Below are positions 29,038-37,985 of a DNA stretch of 64,000 nt, piece after piece (the first letter of the stretch is position 1; each line of letters begins with the position of its first letter). Source of the stretch: Agromyces intestinalis (GTDB lineage: Bacteria > Actinomycetota > Actinomycetes > Actinomycetales > Microbacteriaceae); the NCBI RefSeq assembly GCF_008365295.1, contig NZ_CP043505.1, forward strand, positions 682,001 through 746,000, in the 5' to 3' direction. A program made the position numbers and the translations under genes. The notes below the pieces were generated by a model. It was not told the origin of the DNA and did not search any database. It saw only the letters and a list, made by a program, of their open reading frames with translations.

Positions 29038-29632
29038 GTGCTTCCTCGAGGATTCCGTCGTGCTCGACGTACCGTGCGCCCGTCTGCGGGCACACCCAGT
29101 GCTCGTCGCGTTCGACCAGCGGAACACCGGCCCGGCCGACCCAGCCGATGCGCCGTGCCGGCACGCCGACCATGAGCGCGTACGCGGGGACGTCCTTCGT
29201 GACCACCGCACCGGCGGCGATCGTCGCCCACGCGCCGATCTCGATCGGCGCAACGCACACGGCACGCGCCCCCACCGAGGCGCCCTCGCCGATCGTCACG
29301 CCGACGGGGTGCCAATCGGCGGCGCTCTTCGACGAGCCGTCGGGGTTGATCGCGCGCGGGTAGGTGTCGTTGGTGAGCACCGCAGCCGGGCCGATGAAGA
29401 CGCCGTCGGCGAGCACGGCCGGCTCGTAGACGAGCGCGTAGTTCTGCACCTTGCAGTTGGCGCCCATCGTGACGCCCGTGCCGATGTACGCGCCGCGGCC
29501 GACGATGCTGCCCGGGCCGACGACCGCGCCCTCGCGGATCTGCGCCAGGTGCCAGATGGAACTGCCGTCGCCGATCACGGCGTCGGCGGCGACGTCCGCG
29601 GTGTCCGTGACGCGCACACGGGGACTCGTCAA
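29030..29632 (-). CDS. Hexapeptide-repeat N-acetyltransferase, WbpD-like
   Basis: 200 aa from TTG at 29632, chosen because GGAG lies 6 nt upstream and because longer reading would cross the divergent GT2 start. The body is a left-handed beta-helix with many hexapeptide turns ('IGDGSSIWHLAQIREGAVVG', 'IGTGVTMGANCKVQN'), and 'IGEGASVGARAVCVAPIEIG' and 'VVTKDVPAYALMVGVPARRI' close the fold. It matches WbpD/WlbB enzymes that acetylate the 3-amino group of UDP-2-acetamido-3-amino-uronate. The C-terminal 35 residues have two Cys. First gene of the long operon. Confidence 0.85.
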   Translation of the reverse strand: MTSPRVRVTDTADVAADAVIGDGSSIWHLAQIREGAVVGPGSIVGRGAYIGTGVTMGANCKVQNYALVYEPAVLADGVFIGPAAVLTNDTYPRAINPDGSSKSAADWHPVGVTIGEGASVGARAVCVAPIEIGAWATIAAGAVVTKDVPAYALMVGVPARRIGWVGRAGVPLVERDEHWVCPQTGARYVEHDGILEEAHD

Positions 29633-29727
29633 CGCTGTCTCCAGGGGTTCGGGAGGGGGTTCGTGTGCCGAGTTCGATCGCCCGCGCACCGCAGGCCAGC
29701 CTATCGCGTTCTGCAAGAATGGCAGGC

Positions 29728-30438
29728 ATGGAGGCTTCCCCAGCGCCCGCCCCGGGCGATCCACGGCGGTTCGCCGCCGACGCGTGGATCGTCGTCCCGT
29801 TGTACAACGAGGCGAGCGTGATCGGTGACGTCGTGCGGGGGCTGCGAGCGCATTTCGACCACGTCGTGTGCATCGACGACGGCAGCACCGATGGCGGCGG
29901 CGGCATCGCCGAGGCGGCCGGGGCGCGCATGCTGCGGCATCCGATCAACCTGGGCCAGGGCGCCGCGCTGCAGACCGGCATCGACTACGTGCTGCGGCGC
30001 GGCCAGGCGCGCTACCTCGTGACCTTCGACGCCGACGGCCAGCACCGCGTGGAAGACGCGCTCGGCATGCTCGACCTCGCCGAAGCCGACGACCTCGCGA
30101 TCGTGTTCGGTTCGCGCTTCCTCGACGACCGCACCGACCCCGGCCTGCTGAAGCGCCTGATCCTGAAGACCGCGATCCGGGTCACGAACCTCACCACCGG
30201 GCTCAAGCTGACCGATGCCCACAACGGGCTCCGAGTCATCCGCAGCGACGCGGCCGCGCGCATCCACCTCGAACAGGACCGCATGGCCCACGCGACCGAG
30301 ATCGTCCTGAAGCTCGGCCGCACCAAGCTCCCCTGGCGCGAGTACCCGGTCGAACTGCTGTATACCGACTACTCGAAGGCCAAGGGCCAATCCGTGCTGA
30401 ACTCCGTCAACATCCTCGTCGACCTCCTGGTGCGCTGA
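29728..30438 (+). CDS. GT2 glycosyltransferase, polyprenyl-phosphate-sugar synthase type (copy 2)
   Basis: About 236 aa. 'WIVVPLYNEASVIGDVVRGL' and 'VVCIDDGSTDGGGGI' match DPM/ArnC-like GT2 enzymes, 'TFDADGQHRVEDALGML' is the metal site, and 'LTDAHNGLRVIRSDAA' follows. The domain plan equals the protein at 855-1586. It is followed after one base by a DUF2304 gene and then convergently by a DUF6541 gene, as in copy 1. The ATG at 29728 lies 7 nt after an AAGAAT hexamer; ATG 29719 is an alternative. Confidence 0.85.
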   Translation: MEASPAPAPGDPRRFAADAWIVVPLYNEASVIGDVVRGLRAHFDHVVCIDDGSTDGGGGIAEAAGARMLRHPINLGQGAALQTGIDYVLRRGQARYLVTFDADGQHRVEDALGMLDLAEADDLAIVFGSRFLDDRTDPGLLKRLILKTAIRVTNLTTGLKLTDAHNGLRVIRSDAAARIHLEQDRMAHATEIVLKLGRTKLPWREYPVELLYTDYSKAKGQSVLNSVNILVDLLVR

Positions 30439-30439
30439 C

Positions 30440-30793
30440 ATGTGGATCCAGGTGCTGCTCGTGGCGGGAGTCATCCTCGTCGCCGTCTTCCTCGCCCGGC
30501 CGACCGGCAGCGACAGCCATCTGGCGTTGCGCCGGCTGTTCATGTTCGCGTTCGTCGTCGCGGCGATCGCATCGATCCTCTTCCCCCAGTGGCTGAGCTG
30601 GGTCGCGAACCTGATCGGCGTCGGCCGAGGCGCCGACCTGCTGCTCTACGCGCTGGTGATCGCGTTCCTGGTCTTCGTGGCCACGACCTACCGCCGCAAC
30701 GTCACGATGAACCGCCGGTTCACGCTGCTCGCACGCGAGATCACGCTCGCGCGGGCCGCCGCCGAGGACGACGCCGCCGAACGCGAGGGGTGA
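30440..30793 (+). CDS. DUF2304 small membrane protein (copy 2)
   Basis: 117 aa with three hydrophobic segments (about 3-20, 33-54 and 67-84) and a basic then alternating-charge tail 'RRFTLLAREITLARAAAEDD'. It is the same architecture as the protein at 1586-1990 with low identity. It begins one base after the GT2 stop. Role as for copy 1: an inferred membrane partner of the GT2 enzyme. Confidence 0.78.
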   Translation: MWIQVLLVAGVILVAVFLARPTGSDSHLALRRLFMFAFVVAAIASILFPQWLSWVANLIGVGRGADLLLYALVIAFLVFVATTYRRNVTMNRRFTLLAREITLARAAAEDDAAEREG

Positions 30794-30847
30794 CGCGCCG
30801 ACGCTGCACTGCCCCGCCACCGTCGCCGCGCCGCCGCGCCGCCGCCG

Positions 30848-32854
30848 TCAGTCGCAGGCGGTGATGCGGTAGAGCACCGCGTCGCCCTCGCGGTCGATCT
30901 CCTCGAACCCGTCGGCCTGATCGAGCCCGACGAGGCCGGGGTACGACGCCGTCGCGTCGAACTTCAGGAGTCCGGCGGCGTCGCGGAAGTACGAGCCGAA
31001 GTCGAGGACGTACCCGACGCCGGTGCGCTCGACCGCCTCGCACACCTCGTCGGACGTCGACGCCTCGCGCAGCCGGGCGTCGAGCAGCAGCACGTCGGCG
31101 TTCGGCGAGATGTTGAAGTGGGGGTTCAGCACCTGCCGGCCGGCGAGCGCGTAGGCGAGGTTCGTGCCCGTCCACGGGTTGCCGACGAGCACCGCGCCGG
31201 GCGGCGTCGTCTGCGGCAGTCGGGCGATGAGCGCGAGCTCGTCGTCGTCGACGACCGGAGCGGGCGGCGTCGACGACCACGCTGCACGGGCGCGCGAGAG
31301 CCCGTCGGCCATCGCCGCGGCCTGCCCGAGGATGACGACCATCACGAACGCGGCGATGCCGCACCCGGCCAGCACGCCCGGGCCGACCCGACCGCGCAGC
31401 AGCCGGCGCGCCGAGTCCCAGCCGCCGACGAAGCCCACGACCGCGACCGGCAGGCAGGCGACCACGAACAGGCTCGCCAGACGTGGCGGATCGTTGTAGA
31501 ACAGACCGAGGAGGAGCGTTCGCAGGTCGCCGGCGCCGACGGTCTCGGCGGCGTAGAACAGCACGGCCGCGATCAGCCAGCTGCCGGCCAGCCACAGCAG
31601 GCGTCGGCGCCGCCACACGATGACGACCAGTCCGAGCAGCACGCCGAGCGCGAGCGCGAGCGAGGGCGGTTCGCCGGGCCGCATGACGAGCAGCACGTCG
31701 AATGCGCCGCCGCGTGCACCCGACGACGGCCCCCACGGCGCCGACATGCCGAAGCGGCCGATGCGCACCCACGCGAGCAGGAAGCCGACCAGCACCGCCG
31801 CGTAGCCGACCAGCAGCGCCGCGCGCGCGGCGGCCGACGTGAGCCGCGACCACCATTCGACGACGAACGGGATCGTGGCCGGCACCAGCAGCGCGGCCGC
31901 CGCGAACACCACCGCGGGCTGCGACAGGGCGAGGGCGCCGAGCGCGAACACCAGCAGCACCGCCCTGACGGCCACATGCAGGCCGAGGTCGCCGATGCGA
32001 CCGAGCAGCGAGAGGCCGAGCGCGACCGCGATCGGCAGCAGCGCGATCGCGAGGAAGTACGGGAACAGCACCCCGAACGTGAGCGGCAGGAGCGGGAACC
32101 ACGGCAGGGCGACCGCGAGCGCGCCGGCGACGATCACCGCCGAGCGACGGCGCAGGATGCCGCGCACGAGCAACAGGATCGCACCCGGCCAGACGACCGC
32201 CGCGACGGCGAGGTCGACCGCGTTCGCCGCGGCGGGGATCGACGAACCCGTCGTCATCGCGACCAGCGAGGTGAGGTCGTGCCACGCCGCGGGATAGGTG
32301 CTCGACACGCCCAGCAGTCCCGTGATCGAGAACGACGACCCGTCGTAGGTGTCGATGATGCGGCGCACGACGTTGAGGTGGAACCCGTTGTCGAATGTCT
32401 GCGAGATCGCGGCCGGCGTGCCCAGCACGGCGATGAGCTGCGCCGTGACCACGACGGCCGCGAGCGCCCACACGATCGACGTCACGACGCCCAGCGAGAA
32501 ACGCGGGCCGACGGCGTGGACGCTGGCGTCGGCGTCGGGCTCGTCGGGCGTCTCGGCGCCGGTGGGCGCCCCGCCCGCGGCGCGGCGACGGCGCATCACG
32601 AGCAGGCGCGCCCCCCACGCGATCAGGCCGGCCGCCAGCACGACTCCCGCGACCGCGGGCGCCGTCCAGGGGATGCCGACCCGGGGCGCGACGACGGCGA
32701 TGCCGGCGAGCACCGCGGTGCTCACGGCCGGTGACGCGGCGGCGAGCACGAACCCGCGTGCGCCGACGGCCGACACCAACACGAGCCCCGGCACCCACAG
32801 CCACGCGAGTGCGACCAGGAGCACGGGGACCCAGGCGAGCCAGTCGAGGATCAC
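30848..32854 (-). CDS. DUF6541-type polytopic membrane protein, putative GT-C enzyme (copy 2)
   Basis: 668 aa, about 13 hydrophobic segments plus a soluble C-terminal domain. Shared blocks with copy 1 (2014-3939): 'QTFDNGFHLNVVRR', 'FYNDPPRLASLF' and 'GNPWTGTNLAYALAGRQVLN'. A charged loop of about 25 residues after the third helix is absent from copy 1. The GTG at 32854 was chosen as the first codon of the hydrophobic N-terminus; the frame stays open far upstream only as a shadow of galE. The conserved polar blocks lie in extracytoplasmic positions if the topology resembles GT-C enzymes (inference). Confidence 0.78.
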   Translation of the reverse strand: MILDWLAWVPVLLVALAWLWVPGLVLVSAVGARGFVLAAASPAVSTAVLAGIAVVAPRVGIPWTAPAVAGVVLAAGLIAWGARLLVMRRRRAAGGAPTGAETPDEPDADASVHAVGPRFSLGVVTSIVWALAAVVVTAQLIAVLGTPAAISQTFDNGFHLNVVRRIIDTYDGSSFSITGLLGVSSTYPAAWHDLTSLVAMTTGSSIPAAANAVDLAVAAVVWPGAILLLVRGILRRRSAVIVAGALAVALPWFPLLPLTFGVLFPYFLAIALLPIAVALGLSLLGRIGDLGLHVAVRAVLLVFALGALALSQPAVVFAAAALLVPATIPFVVEWWSRLTSAAARAALLVGYAAVLVGFLLAWVRIGRFGMSAPWGPSSGARGGAFDVLLVMRPGEPPSLALALGVLLGLVVIVWRRRRLLWLAGSWLIAAVLFYAAETVGAGDLRTLLLGLFYNDPPRLASLFVVACLPVAVVGFVGGWDSARRLLRGRVGPGVLAGCGIAAFVMVVILGQAAAMADGLSRARAAWSSTPPAPVVDDDELALIARLPQTTPPGAVLVGNPWTGTNLAYALAGRQVLNPHFNISPNADVLLLDARLREASTSDEVCEAVERTGVGYVLDFGSYFRDAAGLLKFDATASYPGLVGLDQADGFEEIDREGDAVLYRITACD

Positions 32855-32919
32855 CGCGGGTTCGTCCCCGACGCGATGGCGTGCAGAGGGGTACGGCCGA
32901 GCGGTTCCACGGACCCAGT

Positions 32920-33903
32920 CTAGGGACGCGCGTGGGGATCCGCGTATCGGGCTGCGGCCACCGCCGACCGGGCGATCTCGTCGAGGTCGAATCGGGCTCG
33001 CCAGCCCAGTTCCCGCGCGATCCGCTCGACATCGGCGACGACGCTCGCGGGGTCCCCCGCCCGGCGGCCCACGACCTCGCGGTCGAGCCGCCGTCCGACG
33101 GCGCGGCCGAGCGCGTCGATCACCTCGAGCACGGATGCGCCCGCGCCGCGGCCGACGTTGAACACGTCGAACGCCCGCCGTTCGCGATCGAGGTAGTCGA
33201 GCGCGGCGACGTGCGCCTCGGCGAGGTCGAGCACGTGCACGTAGTCGCGCACGCCCGATCCGTCGGGGGTGGGATAGTCGGCGCCGAACACCTGCGGCAC
33301 GAGTCCGTCGCGCACCCGGGCCAGCACGCGCGTCACGAGGTTGTCGACGCCGGGGTCGCCCAGGTCGTCCCATCCGGCGCCGGCGACGTTGAAGTACCGC
33401 AGCGCCGCGAAGCGCATCGGCCGTGCGGCCGCCTCCGCGCGCGCGAGCCACTCCCCCACGAGCTTGGTCTCGCCGTAGGGGTTCATCGGCCGGGTGGGCG
33501 CCGACTCGTCGACCCGGCCCGAGGGGGTGTCGCCGTACACCGCGGCCGACGACGAGAACACGAACCGGTCGACACCGGCGTCGGCCATCGCCCCGAGCAC
33601 CGTGACGAGGCCGCCGACGTTCTGGCGGTAGTACCAGGCAGGCCGGCGCACCGACTCGTCGGCGCGCTTCTTCGCAGCGAAGTGGATCACCGCGTCGACC
33701 TCGTGCTCGCGCAGCACCCGGGCGAGACGCTCGAGGGCGCCCGGCGCGACCAGGTCGAGGTGCTCGGTGGCCACCGCACCGACCCGCTGGCGTCGCCCGG
33801 TCGACAGGTCGTCGACCACGACGACCCCTCGGCCCGCGTCGGCGAGCAGCCGCACGACGTGCGCGCCGATGTACCCGGCACCGCCGGTGACGAGCACGCC
33901 CAT
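32920..33903 (-). CDS. galE: UDP-glucose 4-epimerase
   Basis: 327 aa. 'VLVTGGAGYIGAHVVRLLAD' is the NAD site, 'FSSSAAVYGDTPSGRVDE' and 'NPYGETKLVGEW' hold the catalytic Ser, Tyr and Lys, and 'ALRYFNVAGAGWDD' and 'RDYVHVLDLAEAHV' are GalE hallmarks. It makes UDP-galactose, the precursor for the UDP-galactofuranose made by glf. It lies 65 bp upstream of the DUF6541 gene on the same strand. Confidence 0.94.
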   Translation of the reverse strand: MGVLVTGGAGYIGAHVVRLLADAGRGVVVVDDLSTGRRQRVGAVATEHLDLVAPGALERLARVLREHEVDAVIHFAAKKRADESVRRPAWYYRQNVGGLVTVLGAMADAGVDRFVFSSSAAVYGDTPSGRVDESAPTRPMNPYGETKLVGEWLARAEAAARPMRFAALRYFNVAGAGWDDLGDPGVDNLVTRVLARVRDGLVPQVFGADYPTPDGSGVRDYVHVLDLAEAHVAALDYLDRERRAFDVFNVGRGAGASVLEVIDALGRAVGRRLDREVVGRRAGDPASVVADVERIARELGWRARFDLDEIARSAVAAARYADPHARP

Positions 33904-33959
33904 CGATGCCTCCCTCAGCCGCCTCGACGACCGCCCGCAAGCCTACCCGCCGCGGGCGG

Positions 33960-33977
33960 GCCCGCCTGCCGGCGGGC
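33960..33977 (-). terminator. GC-rich hairpin after the CWB2 gene
   Basis: GCCCGCC-TGCC-GGCGGGC gives a 7-bp stem between the CWB2 gene stop and the galE start. There is no T tract. It could end the CWB2 transcript, but such stems are common by chance in this GC content. Confidence 0.3.
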
Positions 33978-34034
33978 GGACCCGGCCGGCGGTCGGACCC
34001 GGCCGCGGGCGACGACCCCCGACCGCACGGCCGC

Positions 34035-36005
34035 TCAGCAGCGGCGCATCATCACCGCGGAGTCCGCGAGCGCGGCCGGCCCTCCGAGCATCTTCAGGGA
34101 GTTCACCGACGACGACAGCAGGTGGTCGCGTACCACGTCGGGCATGCACGTCGCGAGGCTGAGGTACATCGGCGCCTTGCCGCGCCCGGCGGCCGCCGCC
34201 CCGGCGAGCGCGTCGGGATACGACAGGCCGGTGGCCAGGTAGGCCGACGCCGCCGCGGTGCCGAACGCGTCGGCGACCACCTTCACGCTCGTCGCGTACC
34301 GGTTCGGGCCGTCGAGCCGCTGCACCGTGATGCCCCGGTTCGCGATGCTGTTCGTCACGCCCTGCGAGACCGCTCCCGGCCCGCCGGCCACCTTCACCCG
34401 CGTGACGCCCATCGCCGCCAGCGTCTGCAGCGTCGCCTGATCGGCGCGACCCGCCTGCCCGTCGACGAGGATCACCGGCAGCCCCTTCGCACCGGCCGCC
34501 GCGCTTGCCGACAGCGCGTCGGCGAAGTCGCGGCCGGTCGCGAGGTAGGCGGTCGCGGCGCTCGGGAACACGGTCTCGGCGATCCGGCGCGCCGTCTCGT
34601 ACCGGTCGGCGCCGGCGATGCGGCTCACCGGGGCGATCGCCTTCAGCGTGTCGGCGACCTTGCTGCCGAGCGCCCCCGTACCGCCGACCATGACGATCCT
34701 GGCGGGCCTGAGTCGACGCAGCTCGACCTCGGTCGAGGTCGGAACGCCGCCGGGCGCGGCCAGCAGCAGCGGCCCGCCCTGGACGGCGGCAGCCGAGGCC
34801 GCGCTGAGCGCGTCGGGGAAGTCGCCACCGGATGCCACGTACGCGACGGGCACGCCCGGGCTCGGATACCGGTCCTTCGAGATCTCGACCGCGGTGGCGT
34901 AACGGTCGGTGCCCGACAGGCGCACGGTCGGGATCGGCGTGGTGAGCGCGGGGTCGCCGAACCAGTCGCGGTAGAAGTACCAGAAGTTGCGGTTGCCGTA
35001 GGCCGAGCATCCATCGCCGAGGCCGTACGGGTTGGCCAGGGCGGCCGCGTTCGGCTGGTACGGCGTGTAGTAGTAGAGCGCAGCGGTCGCGCGGTTCTCG
35101 ATGAACACGTTGCCCGCCCCGCACGCGGCGTTGGGGTTGTAACGGATCGAGTTCACCTGGCCGACGCGGATATAGGTGAACGAGCCGCCGGGGTCGCTGT
35201 ACCAGGTCAGCTGCCGTGCAGCGGCGAACACCTGGTTGAAGAAGCCGTAGTAGGTCGAATCGCAGGCGGCCGTGTCGGGGCATCCGTAACCCATCGCGGA
35301 CCGAAGCTGACCTGCGCTGGGCGCCTTCGACGTCACGAGGCTCTGCTCCTTCTGCAGCGTCACCAGGATGACCTTCGCACTCAGGCCGCACGCGACCTGC
35401 ACCCGGTAGATGATCCGCGCCGCACTCTCGCCGCGCGCACCCGTGTAGGTCGAGCAGTGCCCGAACGACCAGGTGCGGGTGGGCGTGTCGACGCGCAGCA
35501 CGTTCAGGCACTGCCCGTTCTGGCAGGCGCCGATCCTGGCGTCGAGGAACGCCTGGATCTCGGCCTCGCTCATGGCCCAGCGGTTGTAGAAGTTGAAGTC
35601 GCTGATCAGGTTGCCGGCCGAGAAGCCGCCCGACGCGAACGGCGTGAGCAGCCCCGCATCGCGGCGCAGCGGGGGCTCGGTCTCGATCTCGGCAGGCGGC
35701 TCGGTCGTCGCGGGGGGCTCGGTCGCCCCCGGCGGATCGGAGATCGCCGGCGGTTCGGTCGGCTCGGCCGTCGGCGGTTCGGTCGTCGCCGGGGGCTCGG
35801 AGGTCTCGGGCGGCTCCGATGCCTCGGGCGGCTGCGTGGGCTCGGTCGGCGGTGGATTCGTCGACGGCGGGTCGGACGCCTCGGGCGGCGCGGTCGTGGC
35901 CACCGGCACGGTCGGGGGCCCGTCTGATTCCTCAGCCGCCGCCCCCGTGGCCACCGATGTCGACGCGAGCAACGCGACGAACAGTCCGATCATCAGCTTC
36001 TTCAT
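34035..36005 (-). CDS. Secreted CWB2 cell-wall-binding repeat protein
   Basis: 656 aa. A signal peptide (about 1-24, ending in GAAAEE) is followed by a Pro/Thr/Glu-rich spacer (about 30-115) built from repeats such as 'PPATTEPP'. Next comes a Cys-containing domain of about 230 residues ('VILVTLQKEQSLV', 'MGYGCPDTAACDSTYYGFFN', 'IRYNPNAACG') seen in secreted actinobacterial proteins. Last are three CWB2 repeats (about 370-656) with 'RLSGTDRYATAVEISK', 'RIAGADRYETARRIAE' and 'RLDGPNRYATSVKVVA'. CWB2 repeats bind anionic cell-wall polymers in Gram-positives, which fits the surrounding polymer genes. The protein is probably held on the surface. The function of the Cys domain is unknown. Confidence 0.85.
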   Translation of the reverse strand: MKKLMIGLFVALLASTSVATGAAAEESDGPPTVPVATTAPPEASDPPSTNPPPTEPTQPPEASEPPETSEPPATTEPPTAEPTEPPAISDPPGATEPPATTEPPAEIETEPPLRRDAGLLTPFASGGFSAGNLISDFNFYNRWAMSEAEIQAFLDARIGACQNGQCLNVLRVDTPTRTWSFGHCSTYTGARGESAARIIYRVQVACGLSAKVILVTLQKEQSLVTSKAPSAGQLRSAMGYGCPDTAACDSTYYGFFNQVFAAARQLTWYSDPGGSFTYIRVGQVNSIRYNPNAACGAGNVFIENRATAALYYYTPYQPNAAALANPYGLGDGCSAYGNRNFWYFYRDWFGDPALTTPIPTVRLSGTDRYATAVEISKDRYPSPGVPVAYVASGGDFPDALSAASAAAVQGGPLLLAAPGGVPTSTEVELRRLRPARIVMVGGTGALGSKVADTLKAIAPVSRIAGADRYETARRIAETVFPSAATAYLATGRDFADALSASAAAGAKGLPVILVDGQAGRADQATLQTLAAMGVTRVKVAGGPGAVSQGVTNSIANRGITVQRLDGPNRYATSVKVVADAFGTAAASAYLATGLSYPDALAGAAAAGRGKAPMYLSLATCMPDVVRDHLLSSSVNSLKMLGGPAALADSAVMMRRC

Positions 36006-36092
36006 CGAATGACGCCCCCGCCCCTCACCGTAGGGGAACATCCGAGGGGAGGGAACCCCATCGCCTCCGCGTCGAGTCGGGGTCGGGCCGTC

Positions 36093-36923
36093 TCACGCCT
36101 CGCCGCCGGCGATCCACCGCCGGTACATGACGGTGCGGATCCGCTCGGGCACGAACCGGTACACGCCGCGCACGGCGACGTTGCGCAGGTACTGCGCGCG
36201 GGTGGTGAACCCGATGCCGCGCAGCGCCTTCTGCAGTGCCAGTTCGCTGCGCCACTGCGCACGCCCGCCCCGGCGCGCGTACGCCCCCGCTCCGACGCGG
36301 TACATGACGAGCGGATCGGCGAGGTTCGCGACCGACGCCCCGCTGTGGATCATCCGCGCGAACAGCCAGTAGTCCTCCATGAGCCCCATCGGCTCGTAGC
36401 CGCCGGCCCGCTCGACCGCCGAGCGGCGGTACATGACGGTGGGGTGGCTGAACGGGTCGTGGAACCGGGAGTAGGCGACGATGTCGTCGTGCGCGGTGCG
36501 CGGCACGCGCCGGCCGACCACGGAGCCGTCGTCGTCGAGGAACTCGAGCATGCCGGTGCCGACCAGGTCGGCGCCGTCGACCACGAGCGGAAGCTGACGG
36601 GCGAACCGCTCCGACAGCGACACGTCGTCGGCGTCCATGCGCGCGACGATGTCGTGCTCGCTCAGCGCCAGCCCGCGCGTGAGCGCCCGCGCAAGGCCGA
36701 CGTTGTGCTCGATCGCCTCGAAGGTGACCGGCACCGGGCTCTGCGCGATCGCGTCGTGGATCGCAGCGGCGAGCTCGTCGCCGACCGGGCCGTCCTGGAC
36801 GAGAACCACCTGCGACGGCCGCACGCGCTGGTCGATCACGGTCGACGTGAAGGCCCGCGCGAAGTGCACCGGATCGTCGCCCCGGTACACGGGCATCAGC
36901 AGCGTGAACGGCACCTCAGCCAT
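36093..36923 (-). CDS. Glycosyltransferase family 2
   Basis: 276 aa. 'FTLLMPVYRGDDPVHFARAF' opens the GT-A domain, 'IVARMDADDVSLSERFARQL' near residue 90 is the DXD-like site, and 'GGYEPMGLMEDYWLFARMI' contains the family 'EDYWL' motif. It resembles WcaA/AmsE-type GT2 enzymes of exopolysaccharide loci. It overlaps the upstream GlfT1-like gene by 8 bp, so the two are translated together. Donor unknown. Confidence 0.88.
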   Translation of the reverse strand: MAEVPFTLLMPVYRGDDPVHFARAFTSTVIDQRVRPSQVVLVQDGPVGDELAAAIHDAIAQSPVPVTFEAIEHNVGLARALTRGLALSEHDIVARMDADDVSLSERFARQLPLVVDGADLVGTGMLEFLDDDGSVVGRRVPRTAHDDIVAYSRFHDPFSHPTVMYRRSAVERAGGYEPMGLMEDYWLFARMIHSGASVANLADPLVMYRVGAGAYARRGGRAQWRSELALQKALRGIGFTTRAQYLRNVAVRGVYRFVPERIRTVMYRRWIAGGEA

Positions 36924-37869
36924 CGGCGGGTTCGATTCGCGTCACGGCATCGCTGGCACGGCCGAGCCCGGCCAGCGCGACCGCGTTGGGGCGAGGGCGG
37001 TACCGGGTACCGTCGCGCCACCCGCGCCGCCAGCCGTCCCGGAGCGTCGACCGGTCGGTCGACGAGGCGGCGGTGCGGATCCAGCGCAGCACGGTCGATG
37101 CGCCGTACCCGGCCTTCTCGATCGGCCCGAGGCTGCTCGACCTGCGGAACATCCACAGCTTGTTGCGCACCTCGTAGTAGAAGCGGGCGCCGGGGTCGAC
37201 ATCGGTCGAGCCGAGCACGCGGGTCTTGTGCACCACGACCGACTCGGGCACGTGCAGGCCGCGATGTCGACGCAGCGCCCGCGTCGAGTACTCGAAGTCG
37301 TCGTTCCAGATGAAGTAGTCGGCGATCGGCAGACCGATCTCGCGCACCACGTCGGCGCGGATGAGCATCGACACGAACGAGGTGCTGCGGATCGCGACAC
37401 CCCCGCGGGCCTCGGCCTCGCGCAGCTCGGCGCGCGAGGCGAACGGGTTGCGCCGCGGCGTGTTCATCGGGTGTTCGGTTCCGTCGTGCCAGACCACGCG
37501 CGATCCGGCGACGGCGTACTCGGTGCCATCCACCGCCGCGAGCATCGCGGCGAGCGCGGCGGGCTCGGGCACGGTGTCGTCGTCCATCAGCCACACCCAG
37601 TCGGGCTCGTGGTCGGCCATCGCGATGGCGATGCCCGCGGCGAAACCGCCGGCGCCGCCGGTGTTGCGCGACAGCTCGACGAGATCGACGAGGTCGCCCG
37701 CCACCCGGGCCACCGCTGCCGAGTCGTCGGTCGACGCGTTGTCGACCACGACCACCCGCGCGACGGGGGTGGTCTGGCGGGCGAGCGCCTCGAGCACTTC
37801 GGCGAGGAGGTCGCGACGGTTGTACGCGACCACGACCGCCACGACCCGGGGAACAGGTGGAGTGGACAT
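36916..37869 (-). CDS. GlfT1-like galactofuranosyl/rhamnosyl transferase (GT2)
   Basis: 317 aa. 'VVAVVVAYNRRDLLAEVLEA', 'VVVDNASTDDS' and 'RNTGGAGGFAAGIAIAMA' are characteristic of the GlfT1/RfbF group; 'VWLMDDDTVPEPAALAAML' gives the DDD metal site and 'YFIWNDDFEYSTRALR' the second acidic motif. GlfT1 adds the first galactofuranose units to a rhamnose-containing linker in mycobacteria, so with rml genes, glf and the GlfT2-like gene present the role may be similar. The ATG at 37869 was chosen by domain start. Confidence 0.82.
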   Translation of the reverse strand: MSTPPVPRVVAVVVAYNRRDLLAEVLEALARQTTPVARVVVVDNASTDDSAAVARVAGDLVDLVELSRNTGGAGGFAAGIAIAMADHEPDWVWLMDDDTVPEPAALAAMLAAVDGTEYAVAGSRVVWHDGTEHPMNTPRRNPFASRAELREAEARGGVAIRSTSFVSMLIRADVVREIGLPIADYFIWNDDFEYSTRALRRHRGLHVPESVVVHKTRVLGSTDVDPGARFYYEVRNKLWMFRRSSSLGPIEKAGYGASTVLRWIRTAASSTDRSTLRDGWRRGWRDGTRYRPRPNAVALAGLGRASDAVTRIEPADG

Positions 37870-37947
37870 CCCGTCTATCTTGCCCTGTCCGGCCCGGACG
37901 GCCGTCCACAGACCGCTCCGCCGGGCCGAGACGAGGCGGCGCCGCGC

Positions 37948-37953
37948 TAGATT
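37948..37953 (+). promoter_or_regulatory. -10 hexamer TAGATT for the GT4 gene
   Basis: TAGATT lies 32 bp before the ATG at 37986. Between them is a good ribosome-binding site, GAAGGAG with 4 nt spacing. This is a led transcript, unlike most promoters in this window. Confidence 0.4.
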
Positions 37954-37985
37954 GGAGCCTCCCGCGTGACACCTGAAGGAGTGAC

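Noticed and set aside
33951..34010. GC-rich string with GGACCCGGCC direct repeats near the galE start considered as an operator
   Set aside because: The repeats are imperfect and the sequence is almost pure GC; similar strings occur elsewhere by chance.
36930..36960. GGTTCGATTC string considered as a tRNA T-loop
   Set aside because: No acceptor stem or anticodon arm can be built around it; it lies inside the GlfT1-like gene end.
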